This document shows, piece after piece, positions 1 to 11,899 of a stretch of DNA of 64,000 nt. The DNA is from Galeruca laticollis. Lineage: Eukaryota; Arthropoda; Insecta; Coleoptera; Chrysomelidae. Numbering within the stretch: the stretch's first letter is position 1; the number at the start of each line of letters is the position of its first letter. The stretch lies in assembly GCA_963921935.1 (NCBI GenBank), contig OY998179.1, positions 48,962,222 to 49,026,221 of the forward strand. Direction: 5' to 3'. The position numbers and the translations under genes are program-made. The notes beneath the pieces are model-generated. The model did not search any database. It had not been told where the DNA came from and saw only the letters and a program-made list of their open reading frames with translations.

Positions 1-8
1 AAATAATG

Positions 9-128
9 ATTGATTATGTTCAGCAACATTTACACAGAGGCAAATTTTCAAACGATTTTTCATCTAAAGACGCAGAAAATCATTGGCTGGAAATAACTAG
101 CATATTAAACGGAATTCCTGGATCTTAA
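9..128 (+). pseudogene. fragment resembling a MADF/Myb-SANT-like DNA-binding domain
   Basis: An open stretch from an ATG at 9 to a TAA at 126 encodes about 39 residues. The pattern (VQQHLHRGKF, then NDFSSKDAEN, then HWLEITSILN) resembles the start of the helical Myb/SANT or MADF-like DNA-binding domains that occur in many insect transposons and in zeste-like regulators. The domain is cut short by the stop and no continuation is seen downstream. It may be the remnant of a transposon ORF or an exon whose neighbours lie outside the window. Recognition rests on the spacing of aromatic and acidic residues only. Confidence 0.35.
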
Positions 129-1929
129 AAATTCATTTTAGTACCTATGGCGTATTTACTATAATATTGACAAAAACTAAGGATAAAAATTATTCGTGAC
201 CAAAATAGTATCACACTGACAAATACAAATCATACAAAATTACCGTCGTACACGACAGCAAACATCGGCTACTTTAGATCATCCAATGTCATATCGTACA
301 CGACAGATTGTCTCGTACATGAAGATTCGAAAATACATGTTCTTTGAATTTCGTGCGAAATAGCATTCGACGACGCATCGCATAAGTTCGAAAATCCCAC
401 CCCTGTAAATTGTCAACCCCTTCCCTTCCACTTCTAGAACCCCTTATTTTTAAATAGGGAATATACCATTAGAAAGGTATTTGTATAGAGTATTCAGACA
501 TAAGAATCGTCAACGATTTTTTTCGATATTTACATCCTCTTTACAAAAAAAACTATTAATTAATTTAAAGTGCAACACCTCTTAATAATGAAACTGACAT
601 ATTGGATGCGTTGTCCATAACTTTGGCCTCTGCAGTAATTGATATTTTCACATAATTTGATTTGTGAAACATTTGATGCAATATGACAAAATATTTCCAC
701 AAAATCTAACCACCATATGTTTCTTTTGCTGTTTAAATTCAAATTAAATGGTTTATAATTTTCTTCAAGACCTTTTTTCGGGCCCCACTTTTCACCGGGC
801 CCAAGGCCCGGGCCTTATGTGCCTTTTGGTAAAATAGGCCCTGCTCGGGCGCAAAATCGTCCTCGACTAGTAAATGTTACTTACATCCCTTGTAGTATAA
901 ATACCTATTTTATAACTAGTTTCGAAAAGTGGAACGTCTCAAAACGTCAATGAGTTTTAAAAAGAGTCACGTTATATGTCAAAATTAGAAAAACTCATTT
1001 AGTACTCTCAAAAAGTGTTGTTTCACGGTGTCAAACTTTTTATTTGTGTTTGATTGTGAAATGCGGGTATAATGACTTGTTTTTATCGAAGGACCAGCCA
1101 CTGTTGATGTGACAAGAGTTGTTTTATGTCGTTAGAATTTGTAGGGAGATAAATTAAATTGTTATTCATTCATTCACTTGATTTTTATTGTAGTTTCTTT
1201 ATTAGCTTTATTTCTTGCGTCACAATTAAGAATTTGCACTGATTACTATATTATGTTATGTAATAAAATATTATTTAATTCTAATGAGTAATCATTATTA
1301 CTGATTGAACTCCCGGTCTTTTATTTGCCGGTATAAGATGAACGATGGCTACATAGTTGTAGAACGATTAGTTTACCATGTGAGTGAGTGTGGGGTTGGG
1401 TTCATATTTATTTGGTTCTCGGAGCGGGTGTAAGAAGGGAAATAAAGTGGGAAATGGGCCAATGGATTGCATGATCTTGAACACGGGCCGCTAGAAACGA
1501 CGGTTTGATTGTGCAGAAGTATTAGGTCATTTTTTGTTTATGAAGTAAGTTTTTTGTGTATTAGTAAATGGAAAGTTTTAAGATAATTTTTTATGAAAGG
1601 AACGTTCAAATTGGTATTTGTGTAGTGAAGGAAATATTGAATAGATAAGAAGGATGATATTTTTATTTATAATATATATGGAATGCGTAAATTTTGGTAT
1701 ACAGTGGTGAAGATAAATGTAATGATCGCAGGAAGAATTTGACCGTAAATTTGAATTCGTACAAGTGTCATTGTCACAATCAATAATGCTAAGGGCTAGT
1801 AGAAACTCAATATACTAACTTAACTTAGACTATTATTATTTTTCGTTACAATATACTATATTGAACAGTACCTTCTTATAAAAATTGCTCATTTACTTCC
1901 CGACAGTAAACGTTCTATTGAGAAACTAT
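129..1929. other. gene-free stretch with transposon debris
   Basis: No supportable gene. A 59-bp block at 411-469 recurs in inverted orientation at 52929-52987. At about 780-875 there is a GC-rich, self-complementary segment (repeats of GGGCCC and GCCCGGGC) in otherwise AT-rich DNA, of the kind seen at ends of hAT-like non-autonomous elements. I see no ORF of interest on either strand. Confidence 0.5.
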
Positions 1930-2130
1930 AGCCATACTTTTCAAATGTGTCAACGAAAATAGGGGTTTTTAAACATCAATATTGTTAGATTGTGATGTAA
2001 ACTTTAAGATATCACCACAAAAAATTCAGAGACGTGAAGTCAGGCGACTGAGCTGACCATTCCATTGTTCCTTGTCATCCTCCAGTCCATCTACCTCCAT
2101 AAAAGTGTGGAGGTCCAGTAAGACGTTACT
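1930..2130 (-). pseudogene. Tc1/mariner-type transposase C-terminal fragment
   Basis: Read on the minus strand this stretch gives, with frame interruptions, the pattern GRW-G-, MEWSAQSPDF, TSLNFF. This corresponds to the conserved 'RWIGRGGP..WP.RSPDLTPLDFFLW' block of Tc1/mariner-type transposases, where the third catalytic acid lies. The aspartate of SPD is present. Stops and small frameshifts make it a dead fragment. It appears related to the longer pseudogene at 26.73-27.66 kb. Confidence 0.45.
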
Positions 2131-2575
2131 TAGATTTGATGAAGCTTTACAAAATTGTAACAATAGACGCAATATACTAGTTGTAATATTGAGACAACAT
2201 AGACATGAGGTTTTTTAGATTACTCTTTTATAATTAAATGTAATCCATTGAAAATGACAAGATGTTTTTGTAAGATTCATCATAACAAGCACATAAATAT
2301 GCGCAAAAATCGTGATGAGTTTGTGTAGGAACATCAGACAAAATGAATAGAAACTATTACATTCTGGACATACTTCACGGAACTGTTGAATTTTTTTTCT
2401 TTATTTACATAATCAAAATTCAATTGGAAACATAGCATGATAATACTAGTATAATCTCAAAGTTTGTAAGATATTACCGAATTAAAGGGCTTTTTTTGTA
2501 GGATCATCAAAATAATGTTAAGCTCGCTTGTACAAGAAAGGAATTCATATTTTTTTTATCGGAGATTCGTAATAG

Positions 2576-2773
2576 ATACAAAGAAAAATGGATTTTCTTT
2601 CGGAATTTAGAGAGGAAATGAATGGTGATAACTACAAAATCAAATATGGAACGAAAATTCAAAGAACAGGAAAAATATTTTCTTACACATTTTGGAGAAC
2701 TGAATGCGAGGGAGAAGTATTTTGGAGTGTTCAAGGAAATAATAACGACGGATCAACGTTCATACTTACTCAG
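2576..2773 (+). CDS. SINA/TRAF-like protein, penultimate coding exon
   Basis: The open segment encodes about 62 residues from ATG 2588, ending FILTQ exactly before a splice donor (CAG|GTAAAT, 2771-2778). A possible acceptor is TAATAG at 2570-2575, after a T-rich tract. An in-frame TAG at 2573 is explained if the exon begins at 2576. The exon ends in phase 0. It reads directly into the phase-0 exon at 32387, whose first residues are YFGPEDEAKRY. The pattern ('FSYTFW' and 'EVFWSVQ' strands followed by a 'GPEDEAKRYQQE' turn) is that of the C-terminal substrate-binding TRAF-like fold in SINA/Siah E3 ligases and their many insect paralogues. RING and zinc fingers are not in this window. The real start lies upstream or this is a paralogue first exon. 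Assignment to SINA-like is inference from pattern memory. Confidence 0.55.
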
Positions 2774-3202
2774 GTAAATATTCTGAATCTTTATTCATTC
2801 ATATTTATATACATTCTTTTGATTAAAATATGGTACCTATTTACTAAAATTATTAAATATATTTTAAAAGTCTTTAACAAATCCATGAATTAAAATATTC
2901 AAATGAATAATTTCTTCTCTTAAGGAGCCCGTGCGCCCGTTGCGGCTGTTTGATTCGCCCTCCTAGAAAACACAAAGACATCGTTTCCTTGTATAATCAG
3001 ACTTTCGGTTTTCAGTCGGCAAGCTTTTTATGATGACACGGCGTAATAAAGCATGCAAATTACCTAAACCTGACACTCGGAGGCGTGCGGGTGTCTATCC
3101 GAGTGACTCAGTGCGCTGCGGTACTCGGAGTTAAGTAGCCGCATTATTTTGTTATAACTATAGCTACACGTTTGTGGACAGTTGTTGTATTATGTATTTA
3201 AC

Positions 3203-5520
3203 ATGAGTAAAAGACCAAGGACTTACTATAACTTTTCAGCTCAACCCAAATAAAGTTGGAATTTTTCAGTGATTTTTCAGTTTTTCAGTGAGAAAAACAC
3301 GAAAAAACGGTTTTTAGAAAAATATCCTGTGTGTATGTCGTCGTCGTTGTCGTCAGCCACTTTTCGTTACATGCCTTGTTAGCACGATACAGCTTCGGAG
3401 TGCAACAATTCACCAATTTTATGATTGAATATTGTTCAGGATATTTCATTGATGAACCCTATTGATATTAAGCTCACCAGAGCCAGTACAACGGGTGCTA
3501 TGGTACTTGAAGTACTGAATTATTGTCATTTTTGGTGAAATTTCGATTTGTTAGCACGATACATATTCCGGAATGTATACAAGTCACCAATTTTATTATT
3601 GGATATTGTTCAGGGGTCTCACAGATGAACCCTATTGATTTTTAGCTCACTAGAGCTAGTACAATGGGTACTATGTACTTGAAGTACCACATTTTTCGAG
3701 AAATGTCGGGTTGTTAGCACGATACAGCCTCCCAAGTGTATTCAAGTGACCAATTTTATGATAGAATATTGTTCAGGACATTTCATAGATGAGCTATATT
3801 CATTTTGAGCTCACCAAAGCCAGTACAAAGGGTGCTATGGTACTTGAACTACCGAATTTTTGTAATTTTTTGAGAAATTTCGGTTTGTTAGTACGATACA
3901 GCTTCCGGAAAGTATACAAGTGGCCATATTTACGATTGGATATTGTTTAGGGCGCCTCACAGATGAACCCTATTCATTTTCAGCTCATTAGAGCCAGTAG
4001 AACGGGTACTATGGTACTTGAAGTACCACATTTTTCTCATTTTTGGAGAAATTTCGGGTTGTTAGCAGGATACAGCCTCCGGAGTCTATACACGTGACCA
4101 ATTTCATGATAGAATATTGTTCACGGCGTCTCACGTATGCGGAAACGTAAATTTAATCTTTAAAGCCGTTTATTTTAACACAGAGTTGCAAGGACAGTTC
4201 GTTTTTATGAATGTAACGGAAAAAGTATTTATTTGTTATGCAACGGCTGTGCAGCAGTGCCTAAAAAAAGTAACATTGAATGACACTTGAATACTCTGCA
4301 TGCGTCGTAATAGTAACAGTAGTTCTTTCCCCCCAAATAGTGAAATCCGAAAGAAGCGTGTCGGCGAATTGAAGAAAAAATCTAACAAAACAATATAGTG
4401 TTTCTCAACAGACCAGTGCTTCTTTAAAGATTTCTCATTTGTTCGCTAAGAAGAAAAGGCCTTTTGTAGACGGGAAAATAATAAAGGAAGTCTTCATAAC
4501 AACTGCTGTCTTCAGAATTTTAAAAACAAAACAACATAACAAGTCTACCGACATTTCCGACACTGCACGGCTACATCTTATTATCAAAATGGTATTTAAT
4601 GATTTTACCACAAAGGAAGAATTTTTGAATTTGTTGCCGCTGAAGGGTCGCACACAAGGTAAAGATATTTATGATGCATTAATAAACTTTGCAGAAGAAA
4701 GTAAGTTACTATTAAAAAAGTTACCATTAAAAAATCCATAGTTACTGATGGGTTTCCTTAATTCGCTCATTACCACTGCATCATTCACCAAGAAGCGTTG
4801 TGTGCGAAAATTCTTCATTTTGAACACGTCATGAAGATAATTTACTCTATTAGTACTGCTACAATGCAACACCGCTTGTTTCAGCATCTTATGCAAGATG
4901 AAGATGTAGATACTGAGTTCGAGGACTTGATATTGCATACAGAAGTTCGATGGCTGAGCAGAGGCAAAGTGTTTGTACGCTTTCTCAGTTTGATAAACGA
5001 AATCAAACAGTTTTTGTCAACGAGAAATGAAGACTATCCCCAGTTGACTGATCACTCATGGCTTGCAGATTTGGGGTTTATCACTGACATAACAATAAAA
5101 CTAAATGAACTGAACCTGGAAATGCAAGGAAAAAATCGTCATGTTGCGAAAATGATTGGATCGGTGGATACATTGAAAGCCAAACGAATCGATATTTTCA
5201 ACAATGAATCACTTGTAATCGAAATATAGAAGCAGAATGACAAATGTAATTTCAACCATTGTATGAGGACAGGTACTTCCATCGATGCGAGCTTCAATCA
5301 ACTTCAAACAATCCTTGAATATTTTTATCAAAACTTAGTCATAGTTGAGTTTTCGATTTGGAAGGTGGTTTTTACGCTTCGAACAGTGATGTCCAACACG
5401 GATTTGACTTTACTAACATTAAAAAGGGTTGCATTGAGTAAACAAAAAAAAAACCAAAAGCTTGAATCATTCAATCAAAGTCAGGTTCCTAGACGGTCGA
5501 TCACGCTTGACTAAAGCTTT
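3203..5520 (+). pseudogene. decayed hAT (ZBED5/GTF2IRD2-like) transposase
   Basis: The remnant begins with an ATG at 3203 (MSKRPRTYYNFSAQPK, then a stop). After the satellite insertion it resumes at about 4190 with a broken BED-type zinc finger (C-x-x-...-C, then an IE-HLNTLHAS helix whose Arg codon is now TGA). It then gives KKRPFVDGKIIKE (4450), MVFNDFTTKEEFLNLLPLKG (4590), and LHTEVRWLSRGKVF with the FLSLINEIKQFL helix (4930-5020), followed by LADLGFITDITIKLNELNLE. These are the signature blocks of the ZBED5/GTF2IRD2-type hAT transposases. Several stops and at least two frameshifts disable it. A second, better-preserved element of the same type sits immediately downstream in opposite orientation. 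Confidence 0.75.
3301..4175 (+). mobile_element. satellite-bearing non-autonomous element, copy 1
   Basis: A non-coding insertion inside the decayed hAT. It has a head with a GTC/GTT trinucleotide run (about 3327-3368), then about 4.5 tandem units of 163-174 bp. The unit starts GTTAGCACGATAC at 3378, 3550, 3713, 3887 (one base changed) and 4061 (one base changed). A tail (GCGGAAACGTAAAT and on to about 4175) follows. An inverted copy with the same head, units and tail order lies at 25917-26612. Neighbouring units alternate between two variants ('GGATATTTCAT' type and 'GGGTCTCACAG' type), suggesting a dimeric higher-order repeat. The architecture resembles minisatellite-bearing MITEs or Helitron-like non-autonomous elements, but I see no diagnostic ends. 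Confidence 0.7.
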
Positions 5521-5546
5521 TTATCAAAATACGTGACCGTCTAGGG

Positions 5547-8080
5547 CAGTGGACGCCAACCTCTCAATGTGTTGAGCTACTTTGTTAATTTTGGAATAAA
5601 CAGCGAGCTACCCACACGGAAGCCACGTAACGCAACGTAAATGGAATAATCCACAGTTAATTTATCATTATATGTATTTATTTTACTATTTAACTGGTAA
5701 TACATAATACATAGGTACTAATAATGAACTAATAACAAAATAACTAATATTACTAGTACGTACTTTCTCATGGCTACATTCCTACCTACCAAACGAAGGT
5801 GTTTGAAAAATAAACACAAACATTTATCCAGCCACAACGGCATGTCACGTAAGATTTAAAAATAGTTAATAATAACAACAAAAAGTAACGCACTATCATG
5901 AACATAAACATTGAAAAATAAAAAAGCACGTTCAATGAGAAGGCTGACACTCAGACTCATCGATATTTTTTTTAATGTTTGCAGTATAATTTGATACAGC
6001 CATTCGAATACAATTATCCAAAGGCTCATCTGTAAGTCGATTGCGATATTTGTTCTTAATAAACTTCATATTGGAAAAGAAAGATTCACACAAATAGGTT
6101 GAACTGAATAATGCTTTCACTTTCAAGGCAACACGGCATAGAACTGAATATTTGTCTTTACTTACAATAGGCCAGATACATTTGGTACTTGAGACTAACG
6201 ATTTTAAGGCTAAATCATTTTGAATATCAATTACTTCCATTTTTGTTACAGAACCAAAGTTCTGCATAACAAAAATTGCAAACTGTTGGATATCAATTTC
6301 CATAAAGAGTGAAACAACAAACTGCGCTACTAAAGCCATTTCGTTGAAATCCTTAAAACGATTTTTGAAGTTATTCTTCAGGGTAGAAACTATTTCTACA
6401 TGATATTTGCTGTCATAGGGTTCTAATGGATTTTGAGATATTTTTTCTGAAGGAATAGGAAAATGCTTGGCATCGCTGTTAATTACCTTTTGTTCCCAAA
6501 ACTCCAGGTTTTTGATAAATGCTTTTATATCAGAAATTATTTCCGCTAGTTCTTTGTCGCTCCCCTGAAGCTGCAAATTAAGTTCGTTTAATTTCTCTGT
6601 AATGTCCACGAGAAAACCAAAATCTCTAAGCCAGATTGAATTTTCTAGTTCCGGAATCGGTTCATCGCGTTGTTTGAAAAATTGAACTATGCCAGATAGG
6701 ACATCATTAAAACGTTTCAGCAGCCATCCTCTACTGAACCATCGGACTTCAGAGTGAAGGAGTAGGTCCCCGTATTGACAGTCAACTTCATCGGCCAAGA
6801 TTTTGAATAATCTTCTTTGTAACGCTTCAGCTCTAATCACTTTCATAACGTTGTTTAGTTTCAGGAAATTTTCACATAATGCTTGTTGATGGATAATGCA
6901 GTGGTTTGAGAAATTGCGGAAAAGTTTCATCTTTACGACATAACGCCACCAGACCCTTATCCCATAATAGCTGGAGCGCCATCGGTTGTCAAGCCTACCA
7001 TTTTCGATATTGGAATTTTGTCGGAGAAATAATATTTTTTGAATGAGAAAACAACTCCTGTCCAGTAGTGTGTCCTTTCAGTGGAATAAACTTCAAAAGA
7101 TCTTCTTTAATCGTAAAATCACTAAAAACCATCCTGACGAACATGGTCATCTGGGCAGAGTCAACGACATCTGTTGATTCATCCAGTTGAAGTGAAAAAT
7201 AAACACAGTTATTCATTACTTCTACATGTCTCATCACTGTATTAGCAGAAAGTTGCATAGATTTTATAGCTGAAACTATCTCGTCTTTATTTCTAAAGTT
7301 TGCAAATAACGAATCAGCAGCTTCTAAAAACGCCTGTTTTATCATTTCCCCGTCTTCATAAGGTTTCTTTTTTTGTGCAATTATCTGGGACACACAGTAC
7401 GATGCTTCAGTTGCAGCCTTATTTTTGTCGACTGTTCTTAAAAATATTGATTGTTGTCCAATTAACTGCTTTTTTAACTGTTTCAGTTTCTCCTTTCTGG
7501 CGGCAGAATGTAGTGGGAATGATTTTTCAAAATTAGAATGTACAGTTTTATGATGTCTCTCAATATTTCCTTTTTAAGCAACGGAGACGGAAGTATTACA
7601 TAACAAACACACATTTTTATATTTATTTCTGTGAAAAAGTATTGTTTTCCCATTCCGAATGAAAGTGGTATGTCTTTACCTTCTTACAACTGCTTGCAAT
7701 AATATTATTTTTTGTTGTTCTCTAGTAACCCAACCGCTGGACGTTGGTTACGCGTTCAGTTTTAAACTAAGCGCAATGTCGCCGCGCCGTGCGTATGTAT
7801 CCCGTTCAAAGCAATTCTGATTGTTCTTGAACACTAACGCGCTGGTCCGGCTGTTCGGTTCTAGCCGATTCTAGCTTGATGGCGTCAGCAGCAGATCGCT
7901 CACCGCAACGTTGCCACCGTTTATGTTTAATATTATGACAATTAGATTTTTGTGTGGAATTTTCGGAAGCTTCTCTGATTTTTGCAGTTTGTATTTTTTA
8001 AATTAAAATCGTTGTGAGAGCTACCAGAATTGCCTCCGCGAGCTACCGGTAGCTCGCGATCGACAGGTCGGCGACCACTA
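5547..8080 (-). mobile_element. hAT transposon (ZBED5/GTF2IRD2-like) with TIRs and 8-bp TSD
   Basis: Terminal inverted repeats are CAGTGGACGCC at the left end and, on the opposite strand, TAGTGGTCGCC at the right end. The flanking 8-mers GTCTAGGG (5539-5546) and GTCTACGG (8081-8088) form an 8-bp target duplication with one mismatch, the length expected for hAT elements. Subterminal sequence at both ends carries GAGCTAC/GTAGCTC motifs. The element is 2534 bp and encodes one transposase on the minus strand. It was inserted at the edge of an older relative. Confidence 0.88.
5932..7580 (-). pseudogene. hAT transposase, ZBED5/GTF2IRD2-like
   Basis: Read from 7580 downward: a BED-type zinc finger (C-x-C at about 7560, RHH-x3-H) disrupted by a frameshift near 7575; then SQIIAQKKKPYEDGEMIKQA, LQLDESTDVVDSAQMTMFVR (an acidic catalytic block) and FSDFTIKEDLLKFIPLKGHT. 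After a break between 6995 and 6930 comes a 332-residue ORF with LHSEVRWFSRGWLLKRF, a long helical insertion, and the C-terminal hAT dimerisation motif LCESFFSNMKFIKNKYRNRL (6020-6100). The lesion between the two ORFs is a short out-of-frame stretch with stops. The order and motifs match the vertebrate and insect ZBED5/GTF2IRD2 group of hAT proteins. It is probably inactive but young enough to keep both halves nearly full length. Confidence 0.8.
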
Positions 8081-8088
8081 GTCTACGG

Positions 8089-8990
8089 CATGCTTTATGT
8101 TAAAGAAAACTACAAAGAAGTTCCAAAATAGTCGTAAACGCAGAAACTAATGATGTGATGAGGAAAAAGTATCATAAGAGTCCTCAAAACGTAAAACATA
8201 ATGTTTATTAATTCAATGTTTTTGATTGAATACACAGTTTAAAAAAAGTGAGAAAATGTCCATGACAAAAAATTAATAGGACGATTACTACTAATACCTA
8301 CCAATAGAGCGAAGTGAGTAACGAAGACAAACAATAATGAACATTTACTAAGATTTTCTAAGACGAAGTTCCGTCACCTTTTCTTCTTGTAATTAAATGG
8401 CTTGCGGAGAATGCAGCCCAAGGTAAACATTACATGTTTTTTTTTAAATACGTGAGGTATGTTAGTATCCAGTACAAGAAACGTCTACGGACAAGCAAGT
8501 ATTAAGAAAGATTAAAGCTAACTTTTTGTTGTAAACATTAACAACGACAATGAAATATATCATTAACTGAACACTAATATGGGTTTATAATAATGTAAAG
8601 AAAAACGATATAATAATTTCTAATGCTAGTGACCCGCTCCGACTTCTAATGGGTTTAATTTATAAGAAAAAAAAATGGGAAAACGGGAAATACACAAATA
8701 CACTCAACTTGAATTGGAATATCAATTGGCATCAATGGAATCCGTGAAATTAACACTATTTTCTGTCAGAATTGTGCACTCTTTAGTAAAAGTTTTTAGA
8801 CGTTTAACCTAGCGACATTAAAGGTAAAAATCTTAACAAAATAATGGAATAATCTAGTCCATACAGGCAACTATTGCAAAAGGTGGGTAAGTATGTACTA
8901 TTTTTAACAATAACATATTTTGATTTTTCGTATCTTCATCTAATTACGTAGAAGGTTACGACGATACATCCAATAATTAAGATTGTTGGA
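8089..8990. other. no gene visible
   Basis: AT-rich sequence between the hAT element and the degenerate 3' part of the Gypsy element. It may contain that Gypsy's eroded 3' LTR, but I cannot match it to sequence near 15.05-15.35 kb where the 5' LTR should be. Confidence 0.4.
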
Positions 8991-9049
8991 AATATTGATA
9001 GGATTCGTATTTCGTCTGTATTATGCTGTTCTTCTATCGGTGTTAGTTG

Positions 9050-9760
9050 TTTTGCAATTCTATGGATTTCATATCACTCATCAAATTTTATTTCTGATAT
9101 ATTCGGCGTTTGATAGTTTCTTCTGATTTTAATTTGCTCTAATTCGATCTTTGGTAAAATTAATGGCTTGCCTTCACTAATTTCTTGGACTATGGAGAAT
9201 TTTAATTCCTTCGTGGAGATTTCGCATCCATCTGGTATATTAATAAGGGTTGGTTTTCTACTGGTGAAACCAAGTTGCTATTTTTCGCCGTTGTGAAATG
9301 TAGTTCCATTTTGTGTAATTTACAAAAGTCTTCTATATCTATATTTTTAAATTCGCTCTCACAGTCGGCTGTAATTTTATAAGGTAACCCGTTATGAATA
9401 GTAAGAAGGCTGTCTACTACTGATATGCCAGCAACGGATTCGATCCGATAGGCTTGGCCGTATCGAGAGGAAGAATCAATTATTGCGAGGAAAGGAGTAT
9501 TTGAGATTCGAAAAACATCGATGTGAATGTGTTCAAATGATTTAGAAGCTGTTGGTGAGATTAAATTTGATGACGGGAGGATTTCGGTTGTACTTATTTT
9601 TTAAACAAGTTTCGCAGTTATTAACAAATTTCTTTATGGCCTCCGACATTTTGGGTCAATAATAATTTTTTCTAAGAGACATTTTTAACTCATTAATCCC
9701 TCTATGACTCTTTTTGTAAACGTGGTAATACTCTAATTTTTCGCATTGTTCTTCCGACGT
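9050..9760 (-). pseudogene. Gypsy-A integrase remnant
   Basis: Minus-strand translation in shifting frames gives the zinc-binding HHCC block (H...SHRGINELK, YYWPKMSEAI, then NNCETCLKNK) around 9760-9610. The catalytic core follows (IIDSSSRYGQAYRIESVAG and ITADCESEFKNIDIEDFCK, then HKMELHFTTA) around 9490-9300. The first two core aspartates fall at IID and TAD. The C-terminal part is too eroded to read. Stops occur throughout. Confidence 0.65.
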
Positions 9761-10329
9761 TAGCAAATATAAGAAATTTTGTGCAGTAAATTAATTTAAA
9801 CACTGAATTTTTAAAGAATTTTTGCAAGGTTGTAATAAGTGTTTCGGGTAAATTAATTTGTCTAGATTATGAAGCATACGTAATTTTGGGATTTATAAAA
9901 TCTTTCACCATATTGAATATATTATGTTCTAGATTTTTAGAGGGAAGAGTAACATTGAATCTAGTGTTATCGAATATTTTCTCTTGTTTGCAAATGTATG
10001 AATTTATATCACCTGTTGTTCATATTATGTGATTTTTGTACCGATTTACAAATTTTTCGGATATAGGTATAGATAAAATCGGTTTCTCTACAGAAGTATG
10101 AACCCTCTTTAGATCAGTGTCATGAGCAATTCCGATGTCAGGGTGACGTTAAGTAAATTTTCTATGTCTAACTCAAGGAGACGGATAGGTTTTTATTGAT
10201 TAAGGGAGGATTATCATTTATTTGGGTTTCTCTTTGTATTATTCCGTCTATATCGTCGATATTAACAACTAACGAACTAGTTTCTAATGCATTTACATCT
10301 AGTTTGGAGGGTTAACGAGAAAGGGCGTC

Positions 10330-11690
10330 CGCTACCTAATTCAGTTTTCCTTTTGATATTTTATTGTATACTAAGACTCTTCTCGTTTTAATCGCCAACG
10401 CATCAGGCGGGGGTTCGGCTCTTTAAGGGAAAACAACTATTCTAACAGCTTATAATCGGTTAGTATTTTAAATTATCATCCGAAAAAGTGCGGGCGGAAG
10501 TATTTGCATCCCCACTCAATTGCTAGGAGCTCCTTCTCTATAGTAGAGTAGTTAATCTCCGCAGAATTTGAAGTTCTGGACGCATAGCAAATGGGATGAT
10601 TGTCTTGACTTAAGACAGCTCCAATGGCGTACATTGATACGTCATAATTATTTCAAAGGGTTTTTCGAAATTAGGATATGCTAAGATAGGCTCGGAAGTT
10701 AATAGCTTTTCACAGTGATTGAAACAGTTAACACATTCTTGTGAGTGCTCTATTTTATTATTCTTTTTGAGACAATCAGCTAATGGCTTTGTAATCCTTG
10801 CAAAATTGCGAATAGATTTCCTATAGTAGCCTAAAAGGTACAAAAAAGATTTAAGATCTTTCTCTGTTTTAGGTATAGGAAAGCGTTGCACGGCTTCGAT
10901 CTTTTTGGGATTGGGTTCAATCCCGTCGGGCGTCACAATGTGCCCCAAAAATTCTACTTCTCTACGCAAGAATTCGCATTTATCAAGTTGTAACTTTAGT
11001 CCTGCTTGTCTTAATTTTTCAAAAACTAATCTCAGATTTTGTATGTGCTCTTGCGACACTGTACTGAAGATAACTATATCATCCATATATACAAGACACA
11101 CCCTGCTTTGCAGATCTTTAAGAACTTCGTCCATTACTCTCTGAAATGTACTGGTCGAGTTCTTTAGACCCATGGGCATACGCAACAACTCGTAGTGACC
11201 GTGGTCTACGTTGAATGCCGTTTTTTCCATCAAGTCTTTGCTTAACTCTGATAGAATCCGCTAGTAAGGTCGATGGTACTGAAATATTGAGCACGCCCCA
11301 ATTTGTCCAAAATCTCGTTTATATTTGGGATGGGGTACATAGTTCTTTTCATTGAGCTTGCGGTAATTTACCACAACCCGCCATTTTTGTTGCCCCGATG
11401 CGTCAAATTTCTTTTTTACAAGCCAGATAGGTAAGGTCCATGGGTTCGACTATGGTCTTATTATGCCCTTCTGATATCATTTATTTGCCGTTGCACCTCT
11501 TCTTGAAGGGTATACGGGTACCTATATGATTTTACGTGTACTTGAGCTTCGTAGGTGGTTTTGATACAATGTTTAACTTTTGAGGTGAACGTAAGAGGAT
11601 CGCTGGGTTTTGAAAATAACTCTTTATATTGTTTACATAACTCAATTATTTCCAACCTTTGTTTCGGATTCATGTGCTCTGCTCTAATCA
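10330..11690 (-). pseudogene. Gypsy-A reverse transcriptase and RNase H
   Basis: The RT amino part is the ORF at 11673-11461 (KQYKELFSKPSDPLTFTSKV, SYRYPYTLQEEVQRQINDI). A gap with stops (about 11460-11240) covers the next RT blocks. The next ORF, 11233-10610, contains the fingers/palm block PMGLKNSTSTFQRVMDEVLK, the catalytic YMDD box (VYMDDIVIFS, about 11095-11065), the LDKCEFLRREVEFLGHIVT thumb segment and the FLYLLGYYRKSIRNFA connection. RNase H follows in another frame: YAIGAVLSQ, HPICYASR, NYSTIEKELLAIEWGCKYFR (10630-10490), and ADALSR near 10330. The active-site residues of the palm are kept, but frameshifts separate RT from RNase H. Confidence 0.8.
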
Positions 11691-11899
11691 GGTTTTGAAT
11701 TTGAGTTTTATTTATTTAAAATTTATCCGGACTATTAAAAGTTTCAAATGTTTAGCATTCGTAAAAATTAGGATTATAAGGGGTTGCACTTCAGGGTTAT
11801 AATAACGTTAAAGCTAAACTCTTATACGTTTCATTAATAAATTCCACTAATGCTAAGCCAATCGGGTACGTATAAATCGCCTAAAACAATATTATCAAA

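Noticed and set aside
3378..4136. CRISPR-like regular repeats
   Set aside because: Units of about 170 bp are contiguous tandem repeats without unique spacers, in eukaryotic DNA.
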